Positions 50,543 through 59,728 are shown, counted from the stretch's first letter. The stretch: DNA of 64,000 bases from Oleispira antarctica RB-8 (GCA_000967895.1 FO203512.1:1945350-2009349); one strand, 5' to 3'. Made by a program: numbers and translations. The notes: a model not told the origin generated them from the letters alone.

Positions 50543-50665
50543 TTATGAATTGTATTTGACACTGCGCTTATCCATCATCGGTGCAGTGGTGAATCTGCGA
50601 TTCACGCTATGGCTGGCTTTGCTAGTAGAGGGGGTAGCAGTATTTAAGATGTTGTCTGGTGTCAT
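50543..50665 (-). pseudogene. dusA: Displaced N-terminal fragment of dusA
   Basis: A 40-codon frame from ATG 50665 to TAA 50543. It starts MTPDNILNTATPSTSKAS, runs through SVNRRFTTAPMMD, then leaves dusA sequence (KRSVKYNS). The first residues differ from those of the current dusA, so this is another version of the gene's 5' end. It is not functional. It marks the former dusA start separated by insertion. Confidence 0.8.
50571..50625. repeat. Distal 55-bp dusA repeat (att-like junction, right)
   Basis: 52 of 55 bases equal to 40881-40935, same orientation. Mismatches at three positions (G/A, A/G, T/G). Confidence 0.85.
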
Positions 50666-50692
50666 TATTAACTTTTTTCGGATATCTGTGTA

Positions 50693-50750
50693 AGGTCGGC
50701 ATTGTCTCATAATGTGCTGATGGGCGCATTAGGTGGGCATGAAAGATAGT
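50693..50750 (+). pseudogene. Second, decayed integrase N-terminal remnant
   Basis: This stretch aligns to the integrase remnant's 41139-41193 (about three quarters identical), for example GCATTAGGTGGGCATGAAAG against GCATTAAGTGGGCAGGAAAG, but carries in-frame stops. Its 5' part is deleted. It follows the distal dusA repeat exactly as the first remnant follows the proximal one. Confidence 0.6.
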
Positions 50751-50816
50751 TTGGTATCAGGTGTACCGAACTACGTATTATTTGTACGCTATGTTTATAT
50801 AAGAGTTACTTGTTAT

Positions 50817-51050
50817 TCAAAGACTGTTCAAAATTTTTTCTTCTTTATCCGTCGTATCCAGCATGAGATTGTTCAGATCTTCTCTAAGCTTCTTAATATC
50901 CTGCTGGCTTTTCGGTGGGCTGGGTGCTACGCCTTCTTCTGTGATGCCTGAATAGGGTTTAGTATTTGAGTCTGAAGAGCGTGCATTAAGTTGTTTTTCT
51001 AAAAGAAATCCAATCAGTAGAGCTGTGATTAATAATAAAACTAGTCTCAT
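50817..51050 (-). CDS. Small exported or membrane-anchored protein
   Basis: 77 residues. A hydrophobic N-terminus (RLVLLLITALLIGFLLEKQL) as signal-anchor, then a polar, Pro/Ser/Lys-rich tail and a short Asp/Lys helix. AAGGAAC gives ATG 51050 a good ribosome site. No family recognised. Confidence 0.55.
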   Translation of the reverse strand: MRLVLLLITALLIGFLLEKQLNARSSDSNTKPYSGITEEGVAPSPPKSQQDIKKLREDLNNLMLDTTDKEEKILNSL

Positions 51051-51170
51051 TATGGATGTTCCTTAATTATTATTGGGTTCTAAATTCTTCGTCATATACA
51101 ACAAAATCATATCAGGCATTTACGCACTTTTTAGCGCTATCTGCTTTGTGCTATTTTCTATTATTTCCTG

Positions 51171-51383
51171 TTATTCACTCAAAGTACGATATTTTAAAAT
51201 CAACTCTATGATTTCATGAGAGCTTGCGGTTGATTCTAAAGACTCATTTAAAGCTGATCTCTGAGGTAGGTAAATATTAAATTTATCTCGTAAAATCTGT
51301 ACTACATCTTTATCAATTGTTGGATCAAAATCTTTCTCTGCGAAAATAAAAATTTTCTCAAGAATATTTTTTTTACTCTCCAT
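51171..51383 (-). CDS. Small hypothetical protein (70 aa)
   Basis: 70 residues, soluble. AAAAAGG lies upstream of ATG 51383. It has a Lys/Asp-rich start (MESKKNILEKIFIFAEKD) followed by 'VVQILRDKFNIYLPQ', which has an acyl-carrier-protein-like look (helix, loop with Ser), but no DSL motif is visible. No confident family. Lies 120 bp from the previous small gene, same strand. Confidence 0.45.
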   Translation of the reverse strand: MESKKNILEKIFIFAEKDFDPTIDKDVVQILRDKFNIYLPQRSALNESLESTASSHEIIELILKYRTLSE

Positions 51384-51590
51384 GCGCTGTAACCTTTTTC
51401 ATGTTTTTACTCGTGTTGTTATTTGATGCTGCACTGTCTGACATTTTAGAAATTAAAGTTCTAAATAAGTAGCAGGCGCATATTATATATGCCCAGTTTG
51501 GGCATGGACTAATGAAGTGGGAGCTTCAATAAGAGGGTGTTTCTCTAATAGTTTTTAATAATGACTTTTAGACGTAATGATTCGTTAATA

Positions 51591-52199
51591 TTATGCAGTT
51601 AAGTTGTTTGTTCTTTTCTGCGCCATACTGCCAAGCAGTATCATTCTCAGCTGAGTAATTAATCGTTGCTGAATTAATATAAGTTCTTCAGGTTCTTTAT
51701 CAATAGCTTCAATACTCGCAACAAGAACTTGGTTTACCATTATCTCTGCCGCGAGATCGATATTTACTAATCGTGTATCGCTGCTTAAGTCTTCATGAAG
51801 CTCATCTATAAAAAACTGCTTTTCTTTTTGCAGTGCTTCCCGAAAGATAAGTGGGCCACCAGTAAGGCCGCTTGTCAATAAGCGAAATAGCTCTGGGTTC
51901 TGCTGGCTAAATTCAAGCTGGGTAATCACAGAGGTTTCAATCACGCTGCCATTGACCTTAATACGTTGGCGCGCTTTGCGCATTAGTTGTCGTAAGGTTT
52001 GAGCAACCTTGTCGACTAATACGAGTCCGAGTTCTTCCATATCTTTGAAATGGCGATAGAAAGTTGCTGGTGCTATCTCTGCCTCGCGAGTCACCTCTCT
52101 AAGGCTGAGGGCAGGAAAACCTCTCTCTTCACTGAGTTTTAACGCGGCGTTAATAATTGACTGGCGCGTTTTTTCTTTTTGTTCTGACCTAATGCTCAT
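51591..52199 (-). CDS. fabR: TetR-family repressor FabR
   Basis: 202 residues (E. coli FabR 215). The N-terminus QKEKTRQSIINAALKLSEER and the HTH with LSLREVTREAEIAPATFYRHF are near-identical in pattern to FabR. FabR represses fabA/fabB when unsaturated acyl-ACP is plentiful. 'LMRKARQRIKVNGSVIETSV' confirms it. ATG 52199 is divergent from the nirB promoter region; fatty acid desaturation genes are not in the window. Confidence 0.9.
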   Translation of the reverse strand: MSIRSEQKEKTRQSIINAALKLSEERGFPALSLREVTREAEIAPATFYRHFKDMEELGLVLVDKVAQTLRQLMRKARQRIKVNGSVIETSVITQLEFSQQNPELFRLLTSGLTGGPLIFREALQKEKQFFIDELHEDLSSDTRLVNIDLAAEIMVNQVLVASIEAIDKEPEELILIQQRLITQLRMILLGSMAQKRTNNLTA

Positions 52200-52405
52200 G
52201 TTGAGTTCTAATTATGCGTCATTATAAAGGCTTACACTATAACAGGCATAGATATTTTTGGTTGGAAAATAATGGTGCATATTTAAGTTTTATGCGCACT
52301 TCTATAGCGCACCGCATAGATATTAGAGGGCATTTAGTTAAAAGATATAAAATTATGTGCGCGTCTTTTCTGCATTCATCGTGCATGTAGGGTGTTTTTT
52401 ATAAG

Positions 52406-52422
52406 TTGGCATCATGGTTGCA
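52406..52422 (+). promoter_or_regulatory. Sigma-54 (-24/-12) promoter of the nirB operon
   Basis: TTGGCATCATGGTTGCA: GG at 52408-52409 and GC at 52420-52421 with exactly 10 bp between, matching YTGGCACG-N4-TTGCW except one C-to-T. The likely transcript start is about 12 bp further on. Possible activator half-sites TGGTGCA (52273) and GCGCACC (52307) lie 100-130 bp upstream. Confidence 0.75.
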
Positions 52423-52525
52423 AAGCCTAGGTAAAATACGCCATGTCATGATACTGGATCCTTATGGAAGAAGTGTCACGGAACGTGGCGGTTATTTAGA
52501 TAACTTAGGATTTGAGAGTTCGACT

Positions 52526-55090
52526 ATGAATAAGACCCGTGTAATTGTTGTTGGTAATGGCATGGTAGGCCATAATTTCATTGATGCTATAGCGACCTCA
52601 GAAACGGCAGATCAGTACGAAGTTGTTACTTTTTCAGAAGAGCCTCGTTTAGCGTACGATCGTGTTCAGCTTAGTAAATATTTTTCAGGTTCTACAGCAG
52701 AAGATCTTGCGTTAACCACAGAAGATTATTATCAAGAAAAGGGTATCAACTATATTCTTAACGACAAGGTTGTTGAGATTAATAGTGAAGAAAAATTCGT
52801 AGTCACTGCCGGTGGCCGTAAAGAGTCTTATGACAAGCTGGTGCTAGCAACGGGTTCTTATCCTTTCGTTCCTCCTATCCCTGGTAAAGATCAAGAGCAT
52901 TGCTTGGTTTACCGCACTATTGAAGATTTAGAAGCAATTTCAGCCTCAGCGGCAGCCAGTAAAGTCGGCGTTGTTGTGGGTGGTGGTTTGTTAGGACTCG
53001 AAGCTGCAAACGCGGTGAAGCAAGCCGGCGTTAAAACTCACGTTGTTGAGTTTGCACCACGATTAATGGCGGTGCAGCTTGACGAAGCGGGCGGTGCTTT
53101 ATTACGCACAAAAGTCGAGGCGTTGGGGGTGGAGGTTCATACGGGTAAAAATACCACTGAAATTATCGCGGGTGAAGCCTGTCGTTATCGTATGAATTTC
53201 GCAGACGGTACGTTTTTAGAAACCGATATGATTTTGTTTTCTGCGGGTATACGCCCACAGGATGAGTTGGCCCGTCAGTTTGATTTGAAAATCGGTGAGC
53301 GTGGCGGTATTCAAATTAATGATAACTGCCAAACGTCGAATGACGATATCTACGCAATCGGTGAGTGCGCGCTTTGGGGCGGCATGATTTATGGATTAGT
53401 AGCGCCGGGTTATAACATGGCGAAAGTTGCGTTTGATCATATTAAAGCCACCTCAGGTTCAGACGAAGCTAAAGGATTGGCGTTTAAAGGTGCTGATATG
53501 AGTACCAAGCTTAAATTGCTGGGTGTTGATGTTGCGTCGATTGGTGATGCGCAGGGTAATACGCCAGGTTGCTTAAGTTATGTTTACCAAGATGATATCA
53601 ATCAGGTTTATAAGCGTTTAATTGTCTCGGCTGATGGTAAAAAATTATTAGGGGCGGTATTGGTCGGTGAAGCCGATGCGTTTAGTAATTTGTTGCAAGT
53701 TAAATTGAATGATATGGATTTACCTAAAAATCCAGAGGGGTTAATTCTTCCAAGTGTTGATGGTGCAGCCAGTGTTGGTTTGGGTGTTGACGCACTGCCA
53801 GAGACCGCAACGATCTGTTCTTGTTTCGACGTATCAAAAGGTCAAATTTCAGCAGCGGTTCAAGGTGGCTGTTGCACCATGGGCGATATTAAAGACGCAA
53901 CCAAAGCGAGTACGGGTTGTGGTGGGTGCGCGGCACTTACAAAACAGGTTATGGACGCTGAGTTGTTATCGCTGGGGGTTGAGGTGAATAACGACCTTTG
54001 CGAACACTTTGCTTATACCCGTGCAGAGCTGGCCGATATTGTTCGTATTAAAGGCTTCAAAAACTTCCAAGAATTATTATCGAGTCACGGTAAGGGTCAC
54101 GGTTGTGAAATCTGTAAGCCAACCGTTGGTAATATCTTAGCGTCTTTCAGTAACGAATATATTTTGAAAGATGAGCATATAGGTTTACAAGATACCAATG
54201 ATGTCTATCTCGGTAACATGCAAAAAGACGGAACGTATTCAATTGTTCCTCGTATTGCTGCGGGTGAAATTACTCCAGAGAAGTTAATCGTTTTAGGGCA
54301 GGTTGCTAAAGATTTTGACTTGTATACCAAAATTACTGGGGGTCAACGTATCGATTTATTCGGTGCACAGTTACACGAACTCCCCGTTATTTGGAAAATA
54401 TTAGTCGATGCGGGCTTTGAAACAGGTCACGCCTATGGCAAGTCATTGCGTACGGTTAAATCGTGTGTCGGTAGCACTTGGTGTCGTTATGGTGTTCTCG
54501 ATTCTGTGTCGATGGCATTGGCTCTTGAAGATCGTTACAAAGGGTTGCGTTCTCCTCATAAAATTAAGTTTGGTGTGTCGGGTTGTACTCGTGAGTGCGC
54601 TGAAGCCCAGAGTAAAGACATTGGTGTAATCGCAACCGAAGGCGGTTGGAATCTTTATGTGTGTGGTAACGGGGGGATGCGTCCTCGTCATGCTGACTTG
54701 TTTGCGACCGATTTGGATGATGAAACATTAATGCGTTACATCGACCGTGTATTGATGTTTTACATTCGCACAGCCGATCGTTTGCAGCGTACATCAGTTT
54801 GGATGGAGAACTTAGACGGCGGTTTGGATTATCTGCGCGAAGTTGTGATCGACGATAAGTTAAATATTGGTGCTGATCTTGATAACGAAATGACAACGGT
54901 GGTAGGTACGTACCAGTGTGAATGGAAAACGACCATTGAAAGTCCGGAAAAACTTAAACGCTTTCAGCATTTTATTAATAGTGACGAGCAAGATAGTGAG
55001 TTGGCTTATGTGCGAGAACGTGGTCAGCGTCGCCCAGCAACAGAAGCTGAGCGGATTGAATTGGTATCGCTTGATTCCACAAACATTTGA
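52526..55090 (+). CDS. nirB: Assimilatory nitrite reductase [NAD(P)H] large subunit
   Basis: 854 residues from ATG 52526 (GAGAG upstream; the open frame extends back to 52406, which is over the promoter). Domains: FAD/NAD(P) oxidoreductase (1-300, VIVVGNGMVGHNF and VGVVVGGGLLGLEA), BFD-like [2Fe-2S] regions with CSCFDVSKG and TGCGGC, HGCEICKP, and the sirohaem/[4Fe-4S] domain with SCVGSTWCRYG and CTRECAEAQ. It reduces nitrite to ammonium in the cytoplasm with NirD. Length matches E. coli NirB (847). The sigma-54 promoter suggests nitrogen-limitation control. Confidence 0.96.
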   Translation: MNKTRVIVVGNGMVGHNFIDAIATSETADQYEVVTFSEEPRLAYDRVQLSKYFSGSTAEDLALTTEDYYQEKGINYILNDKVVEINSEEKFVVTAGGRKESYDKLVLATGSYPFVPPIPGKDQEHCLVYRTIEDLEAISASAAASKVGVVVGGGLLGLEAANAVKQAGVKTHVVEFAPRLMAVQLDEAGGALLRTKVEALGVEVHTGKNTTEIIAGEACRYRMNFADGTFLETDMILFSAGIRPQDELARQFDLKIGERGGIQINDNCQTSNDDIYAIGECALWGGMIYGLVAPGYNMAKVAFDHIKATSGSDEAKGLAFKGADMSTKLKLLGVDVASIGDAQGNTPGCLSYVYQDDINQVYKRLIVSADGKKLLGAVLVGEADAFSNLLQVKLNDMDLPKNPEGLILPSVDGAASVGLGVDALPETATICSCFDVSKGQISAAVQGGCCTMGDIKDATKASTGCGGCAALTKQVMDAELLSLGVEVNNDLCEHFAYTRAELADIVRIKGFKNFQELLSSHGKGHGCEICKPTVGNILASFSNEYILKDEHIGLQDTNDVYLGNMQKDGTYSIVPRIAAGEITPEKLIVLGQVAKDFDLYTKITGGQRIDLFGAQLHELPVIWKILVDAGFETGHAYGKSLRTVKSCVGSTWCRYGVLDSVSMALALEDRYKGLRSPHKIKFGVSGCTRECAEAQSKDIGVIATEGGWNLYVCGNGGMRPRHADLFATDLDDETLMRYIDRVLMFYIRTADRLQRTSVWMENLDGGLDYLREVVIDDKLNIGADLDNEMTTVVGTYQCEWKTTIESPEKLKRFQHFINSDEQDSELAYVRERGQRRPATEAERIELVSLDSTNI

Positions 55091-55150
55091 TAACCGCTAT
55101 GCGACTTCAATCTAATCAATATTAGCTGAAAGTAAGAAAGGAATATTATT

Positions 55151-55498
55151 ATGACAACCGATACTTTAAATGCCACTCAGTGGATTACTGTTTGTAGCGA
55201 ATCAGATTTAACCGCAGATACTGGCTTATGTGCATTGCATGGAGGCGAGCAGGTTGCGATTTTTAAACCGGCATTAGCAAATCAACTTTATGCGCTGTCT
55301 AACTTCGATCCGTTTGGCAAAGCCAACGTCATGTCTCGCGGCATTATTGGTTCAATTGGTGAGAATCTAGTGGTTGCTTCTCCTCTTTATAAACAACATT
55401 TTGATTTGAAAACGGGTGAGTGTTTAGAAGACAGTTCGGCCTCGCTAAAAACCTATCAAGTTCGTGTTGATGCGGGCCAAGTTCAGTTGCTCGCTTAG
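55151..55498 (+). CDS. nirD: Nitrite reductase small subunit NirD
   Basis: 115 residues, a Rieske-type fold without Fe-S ligands (no CxH pair), as usual for the assimilatory NirD. ALYALSNFDPFGKANVMSRG, 'LYKQHFDLKTGECLED' and the strand end are typical. It is the small partner of NirB. AGAAAGGAATATT before ATG 55151 is a clear ribosome site. 60 bp separate it from nirB. Confidence 0.93.
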   Translation: MTTDTLNATQWITVCSESDLTADTGLCALHGGEQVAIFKPALANQLYALSNFDPFGKANVMSRGIIGSIGENLVVASPLYKQHFDLKTGECLEDSSASLKTYQVRVDAGQVQLLA

Positions 55499-55584
55499 TA
55501 AAGATGGGTTTTGAAAATCTAAATTCCCCCGTCATTGTTCATTCATTGATGGGTGTAATCGTTTAAAAATTATAGAGAATATTT

Positions 55585-57051
55585 ATGTCGACTGAAAAAT
55601 TCAATCTATTTAACTTTACGGGCAAGATGAAAACCTTGCACATGAGTTGGATGGCTTTTTTTATTACCTTTTTTGTTTGGTTTAATCATGCGCCGCTATT
55701 AATGGCGATTGCTAATAGCTTGGGCTTAGATTCTTCACAAATTAAAACGTTATTGATTTTGAACGTTGCTTTAACCATTCCCGCACGCGTTATTATTGGG
55801 ATGTTGACCGATCGCTTTGGTCCTAAAATTGTTTATTCAGCGCTGCTGATTGTCTGCTCGATTCCTTGCTTTATGTTTGCCTTGGCTGATAGTTTTGCTC
55901 AAGCGGCGATCGCCCGCTTTATGCTGGGCTTTATCGGTGCGGGTTTTGTAATTGGTATTCGTTTAGTCAGTGAATGGTTTCCCGCGAAAGAACTAGGGAC
56001 GGCTGAAGGTATTTATGGTGGCTGGGGTAATTTTGGTTCAGCTGCCGCGGCTTTCACGCTGCCTGTTGTTGCTTTAATGTTTGGCGGTGATGACGGTTGG
56101 AGGTATGCCGTAGGTATTACGGGTGTTATCAGTTTTATATTTGGCTTTATTTTCTATATGAATGTGAGCGATACGCCTAAGGGTTCTACTTATTTTAAAC
56201 CTAAAAATATCGGCGCGATTGAGGTAACAAGTCAGGGGGATTTCTTCTTATTAATTATTATGAAGCTTCCTATGTACGCGGCATTAGCATTGTTAAATTG
56301 GAAACTCTCACCAGCAGGTGTTGAGATGTATAGCCAGGTAGTCGCAAGTGGCGCTTATGTCGGGTTGGTTTTATTGTTCATGTATGAAATGAAACATGTT
56401 TGGGCCGTGAATAAAAATATTTTTAAAGAGCCTGTGCCTGAACTGCATCGCTATAAGTTTAAGCAAGTTGCTGTTCTTAATGTGTTGTATTTTGCAACGT
56501 TTGGTTCTGAGCTAGCGGTTATTTCTATGTTGCCATTATTCTTCTCAGAAACGTTTGAACTAAGCCCTGTTTATGCAGGGATGGTCGCATCGGCTTATGC
56601 CTTTATGAACCTTATGTCGCGTCCTGGTGGTGGTTGGATTTCGGATAAGTTTGGTCGTAAACCTACCTTATTAATTCTTACCGCAGGCTTAGCCATAGGT
56701 TATTTTGCAATGTCTTTAGTCGATGGGACTTGGCCTTTATGGTTGGCAGTAGTGACGGTGATGGCATGTTCTTTCTTCGTACAGGCTGGTGAGGGTGCGG
56801 TTTTTGCCGTAGTACCTTTAATCAAGCGTCGTTTGACGGGTCAGATCGCAGGTATGACAGGTGCCTATGGCAATGTTGGTGCGGTGGTTTATTTAACCGT
56901 ATTATCGTTTGTTGATTATTCTATGTTCTTCTCTGTGATTGCTGTTACGGCGGTCGTTGGGTTTCTGGTTCTGCTGATGATGGAAGAGCCGGGCGGTCAG
57001 ATTGCTGAAGTAATGGAAGATGGTTCGGTGCAGATGATTGATGTGAGCTAA
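55585..57051 (+). CDS. Nitrate/nitrite transporter, NarK/NNP family of MFS
   Basis: 488 residues with 12 predicted transmembrane helices and a cytoplasmic mid-loop. The nitrate signatures are [13 protein letters not shown] (helix 5) and [15 protein letters not shown] (helix 11), and conserved Arg in [24 protein letters not shown] bind substrate by family. It likely imports nitrate/nitrite for the NirBD pathway; a nitrate reductase gene (nasA) is not in the window. It lies 86 bp after nirD and has its own terminator. Confidence 0.92.
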   Translation: MSTEKFNLFNFTGKMKTLHMSWMAFFITFFVWFNHAPLLMAIANSLGLDSSQIKTLLILNVALTIPARVIIGMLTDRFGPKIVYSALLIVCSIPCFMFALADSFAQAAIARFMLGFIGAGFVIGIRLVSEWFPAKELGTAEGIYGGWGNFGSAAAAFTLPVVALMFGGDDGWRYAVGITGVISFIFGFIFYMNVSDTPKGSTYFKPKNIGAIEVTSQGDFFLLIIMKLPMYAALALLNWKLSPAGVEMYSQVVASGAYVGLVLLFMYEMKHVWAVNKNIFKEPVPELHRYKFKQVAVLNVLYFATFGSELAVISMLPLFFSETFELSPVYAGMVASAYAFMNLMSRPGGGWISDKFGRKPTLLILTAGLAIGYFAMSLVDGTWPLWLAVVTVMACSFFVQAGEGAVFAVVPLIKRRLTGQIAGMTGAYGNVGAVVYLTVLSFVDYSMFFSVIAVTAVVGFLVLLMMEEPGGQIAEVMEDGSVQMIDVS

Positions 57052-57077
57052 GGCAATTGTAAAAATGCTCAAAATTT

Positions 57078-57111
57078 AAAAGCGCTGGTAGGAAACTATG
57101 AGCGCTTTTTT
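57078..57111 (+). terminator. Rho-independent terminator after the nitrate transporter
   Basis: AAAAGCGCT (57078-57086) pairs with AGCGCTTTT (57101-57109) around a 14-nt loop, followed by T-run to 57111. Ends the nirBD-transporter unit. Confidence 0.85.
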
Positions 57112-57184
57112 ATGCTTGATAATATTCCATTTGAGTTATATTGTGAGGTGGTATTTAAATCTGACATTATCTTTTGAGAGTATG

Positions 57185-57514
57185 ATGAATAATATGATAA
57201 AAAAATTACTAATATTAATGACGGTGTTAATTGGCTTCGCAGTGCAGGCTGAGCCAGTGTACTGGATTGACGTTCGTACGGATGCTGAGCACAGTGCGGG
57301 GCATTTAGAGGGATCTGTTAACATTCCACATGGTGATGTCGCGAAAGAGATTGCCGCTGTTACAGAAGATAAAAATGCTGAAATTCATTTGTATTGCCGC
57401 AGTGGTGGTAGAGCGGGCAAGGCGTTGCGAACTTTAGAAAATCTAGGCTATACGAATGTCGTTAATGAGGGCGGCTATAGTAAACTTCTGGAAGAATCGA
57501 AAAAGAAAGAGTAA
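57185..57514 (+). CDS. Periplasmic rhodanese-like protein
   Basis: 109 residues from ATG 57185 (GAGAG just upstream; ATG 57182 and 57194 are also possible). A signal peptide ending in VQAEP is followed by a single rhodanese domain. Active Cys is in LYCRSGGRAGKAL, with WIDVRTDAEHSAGHLEGSVNI the first half. PspE-like sulfurtransferase. 3' end has a perfect 12-bp hairpin at 57522-57561. The overlapping frame up to 57098 lacks a start. Confidence 0.85.
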   Translation: MNNMIKKLLILMTVLIGFAVQAEPVYWIDVRTDAEHSAGHLEGSVNIPHGDVAKEIAAVTEDKNAEIHLYCRSGGRAGKALRTLENLGYTNVVNEGGYSKLLEESKKKE

Positions 57515-57521
57515 GAAGGCG

Positions 57522-57561
57522 ACAATCCTCAGAAATTGATATTTCAACGTCTGAGGATTGT
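57522..57561. terminator. Perfect 12-bp hairpin between convergent rhodanese and uspE
   Basis: ACAATCCTCAGA (57522-57533) and TCTGAGGATTGT (57550-57561) pair without mismatch around a 16-nt loop. No T-run on either strand. It probably serves both convergent transcripts as a 3' structure. Confidence 0.6.
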
Positions 57562-57585
57562 TCACGTTACATGATGTTTTGAGCG

Positions 57586-58512
57586 TTAATTTACGTCAGG
57601 TTTTACACCATCAAGAGGCTTAATTACCAGGACATCGCACGATACACGATCGACAATTCTTTCTGCCGTATTTCCTAGTAAAACTCCCGACCATCCTTCT
57701 CTTGCAACACTGCCTATTACCACAAGATCGGCTTCAATCTCTTTCGCCATTACTTCAACAACGTCATCTGGGTCGCCTTCGGTAATGTGGATGTGATCAT
57801 CGTTGATATTGTACTTTTTAGCATAATACTCACATTCAGTTTTATGCTGTTCAGTTATGTATTTCTGAATGTCATCGGGCGCTGTCACTTCAGGCACCAT
57901 GGCAAAAGCCAGAGCAACCATCGGGTAGGAATTAACTAGATGCAGGTCTGTCTTAAAATGGTCGGCTAGGTGCTCTGCAAAATCGAGAATGTTTTCATTA
58001 ATCAATTTATGGCTTTCGTCGTGTGACGTTGCATCAATCGACGCTAAAATTCGATTATTCGCCCAAGGTTTGGAGGACTTAACCAATAATACGGGTGCTT
58101 GGCAGTGACGTAATAAGTTCCAGTCGCTGTGAGTGAAAATACGGTCGACAATGCTGTGTGGCTTAGTGCCTTTAATAACAAGGTCAAAATCTGACGTATT
58201 CATTGAGGCCATTACGGCATTGTGTAGGTTCTTTTGCCAATGAACTTCGGTGGATATTTCAATGCCTTGCTTTTCGGCTTCATCAACAAAGGTATCAAGC
58301 CACAGCTGACGATTGTTTATAAGGGCGTTTTTGATTTTGTTTTTTGTTTCGAGTTCAAGAGAAGAGCTTTCTTCACAGTAGGCTTCGTAGCAGCTGCCTA
58401 GAATCGTAATATCGGCTTTAACTGAGCTGGCGAGTGCTAGGGCACGATCAAAAGCGGGCTGCTCTGGGTGATCGCTATCTAAAACGACAAGAATATGATT
58501 AATATCTAGCAT
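57586..58512 (-). CDS. uspE: Tandem universal stress protein UspE
   Basis: 308 residues (E. coli UspE 316), two UspA domains. The second ends with VIGSVAREGWSGVLLGNTAE, the G-x2-G-x9-G(S/T/N)-like nucleotide loop, and DVLVIKP. 'HCQAPVLLVKSSKPW' closes the first domain. UspE acts in stress resistance, motility and aggregation in E. coli. TAAAGGAGC precedes ATG 58512. Confidence 0.9.
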   Translation of the reverse strand: MLDINHILVVLDSDHPEQPAFDRALALASSVKADITILGSCYEAYCEESSSLELETKNKIKNALINNRQLWLDTFVDEAEKQGIEISTEVHWQKNLHNAVMASMNTSDFDLVIKGTKPHSIVDRIFTHSDWNLLRHCQAPVLLVKSSKPWANNRILASIDATSHDESHKLINENILDFAEHLADHFKTDLHLVNSYPMVALAFAMVPEVTAPDDIQKYITEQHKTECEYYAKKYNINDDHIHITEGDPDDVVEVMAKEIEADLVVIGSVAREGWSGVLLGNTAERIVDRVSCDVLVIKPLDGVKPDVN

Positions 58513-58606
58513 GGTTAGCTCCTTTAAATGCTTGTTTTATATCAATGTAATACATAACTCTAATGTATTACAGGTGATTGACAAATCGTTGTTCTAAATC
58601 AATAGT

Positions 58607-59494
58607 TTAAGCCTTTATTAGGGCGATAAAAGCTTTTGCGGCATTTGATAGTGTGCGATCTTGTAAATAAAGAAAACCTAGAGGGCGAGTGAGTGTTATT
58701 TGCTCAATCTTCAGTTCTGCTAATCCAATTTCTTCGGCGTTATCGAGCATAGACTCGGGCAATAAACTCCAGCCTAAACCAACAGAGACCAACATCTTTA
58801 TTGTCTCTAAATAATTGGTTGGCATGGGGGTATGCAAAGTCAGATTTTGCTGTTTAAATTTCTCCACCAGCAGTTTAAAAGTAAAGGTATTCGCCTCCGG
58901 CAGAATGGCAGGGTATGTACTCAAATCCCTCAGCTGAGCATGCGCTAGCTGATTAAGTGGATGTTCTTTAGCGCAGACAAAGACCATTTTATCGTGCCAA
59001 AGCACTTCACTGATCATGCCTTCTGGAGAATTATTAGTATTCGATGTTTCTAATGTTGTTAATGCCAGCTCAACTTTTCTCTGAGCAACCGCTTGATAGG
59101 CAGACTCAGACCCCATAAAACTTAAATTAAGTTCAGCTAATGGAAACTGGCTCACAAATGATTTTAAAAACGGCGGTAGTCTGTGTAAGCCAATATGATG
59201 GCTCGTACCGAGCTTCAATCTGCCTTCCACTTGATGATTCATATTGCGCATCGAAAGCTGGGTATCTCTTACCAGCTGTACAATTTCTTTAGCTTTTGGC
59301 AGGAGTGAGTGACCCGTATCGGTAAGGCTTAGGCTGCGATTGTGGCGATCAAAAAGAGGGCTGTTGAGTTGTTCTTCTAATCCTTTGATGCGCTTGCTGA
59401 TCGCGGGCTGGGTAAGGTGTAATTGCTCGGCGGCGAGTGAAAATGACTTGTGTTCGGCTACGGCAATAAAGGCTGTGAGGGCTTGTATATCCAT
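58607..59494 (-). CDS. LysR-family regulator divergent from leuCDB
   Basis: 295 residues from ATG 59494 (GGAGAG upstream; the frame is open to 59527). LysR HTH: ALTAFIAVAEHKSFSLAAEQ, TQPAISKRIKGLEEQL, DRHNRSLSLTDTG, then a substrate-binding domain (about 90-290). No co-inducer residue evident. It is divergent from leuC and a palindrome at 59548-59573 lies between them; it may regulate leucine genes. The same divergent arrangement is common in pseudomonads, as I recall. Confidence 0.9.
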   Translation of the reverse strand: MDIQALTAFIAVAEHKSFSLAAEQLHLTQPAISKRIKGLEEQLNSPLFDRHNRSLSLTDTGHSLLPKAKEIVQLVRDTQLSMRNMNHQVEGRLKLGTSHHIGLHRLPPFLKSFVSQFPLAELNLSFMGSESAYQAVAQRKVELALTTLETSNTNNSPEGMISEVLWHDKMVFVCAKEHPLNQLAHAQLRDLSTYPAILPEANTFTFKLLVEKFKQQNLTLHTPMPTNYLETIKMLVSVGLGWSLLPESMLDNAEEIGLAELKIEQITLTRPLGFLYLQDRTLSNAAKAFIALIKA

Positions 59495-59547
59495 GCGGGT
59501 CTCTCCATTCTTTAACATGCCGCGCAAAGTATTTCGACAGGTCTTTC

Positions 59548-59573
59548 TAGGAATATTTCTATAGGTATTCCTA
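59548..59573. promoter_or_regulatory. Inverted repeat (candidate LysR binding site)
   Basis: TAGGAATA-N10-TATTCCTA, 8-bp perfect arms, in the 234-bp spacer between the LysR gene and leuC. It is longer than the T-N11-A minimum, so a dimer site is plausible. Not proven. Confidence 0.55.
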
Positions 59574-59728
59574 ATAGTAATACACTTTATGAAAAATATG
59601 AATTGGAGTTATTTGTGATTATTTCGTATGATAAAGCCATAAAAGAAGCATACAGAGACTTTTGTTGAAGAGTCTTATATTGAATAGACTTCTTATTAAA
59701 ATTAATCATACAGCTATGAGAGAGCGCA

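Noticed and set aside
52406-52525. Upstream extension of nirB from 52406 (in-frame, 40 residues)
   Set aside because: It would start in the sigma-54 promoter and the added residues do not resemble NirB; ATG 52526 has a ribosome site.
57098-57184. Longer rhodanese with 29 extra residues
   Set aside because: The start would be inside the transporter terminator and would add a second hydrophobic stretch before a normal signal peptide.
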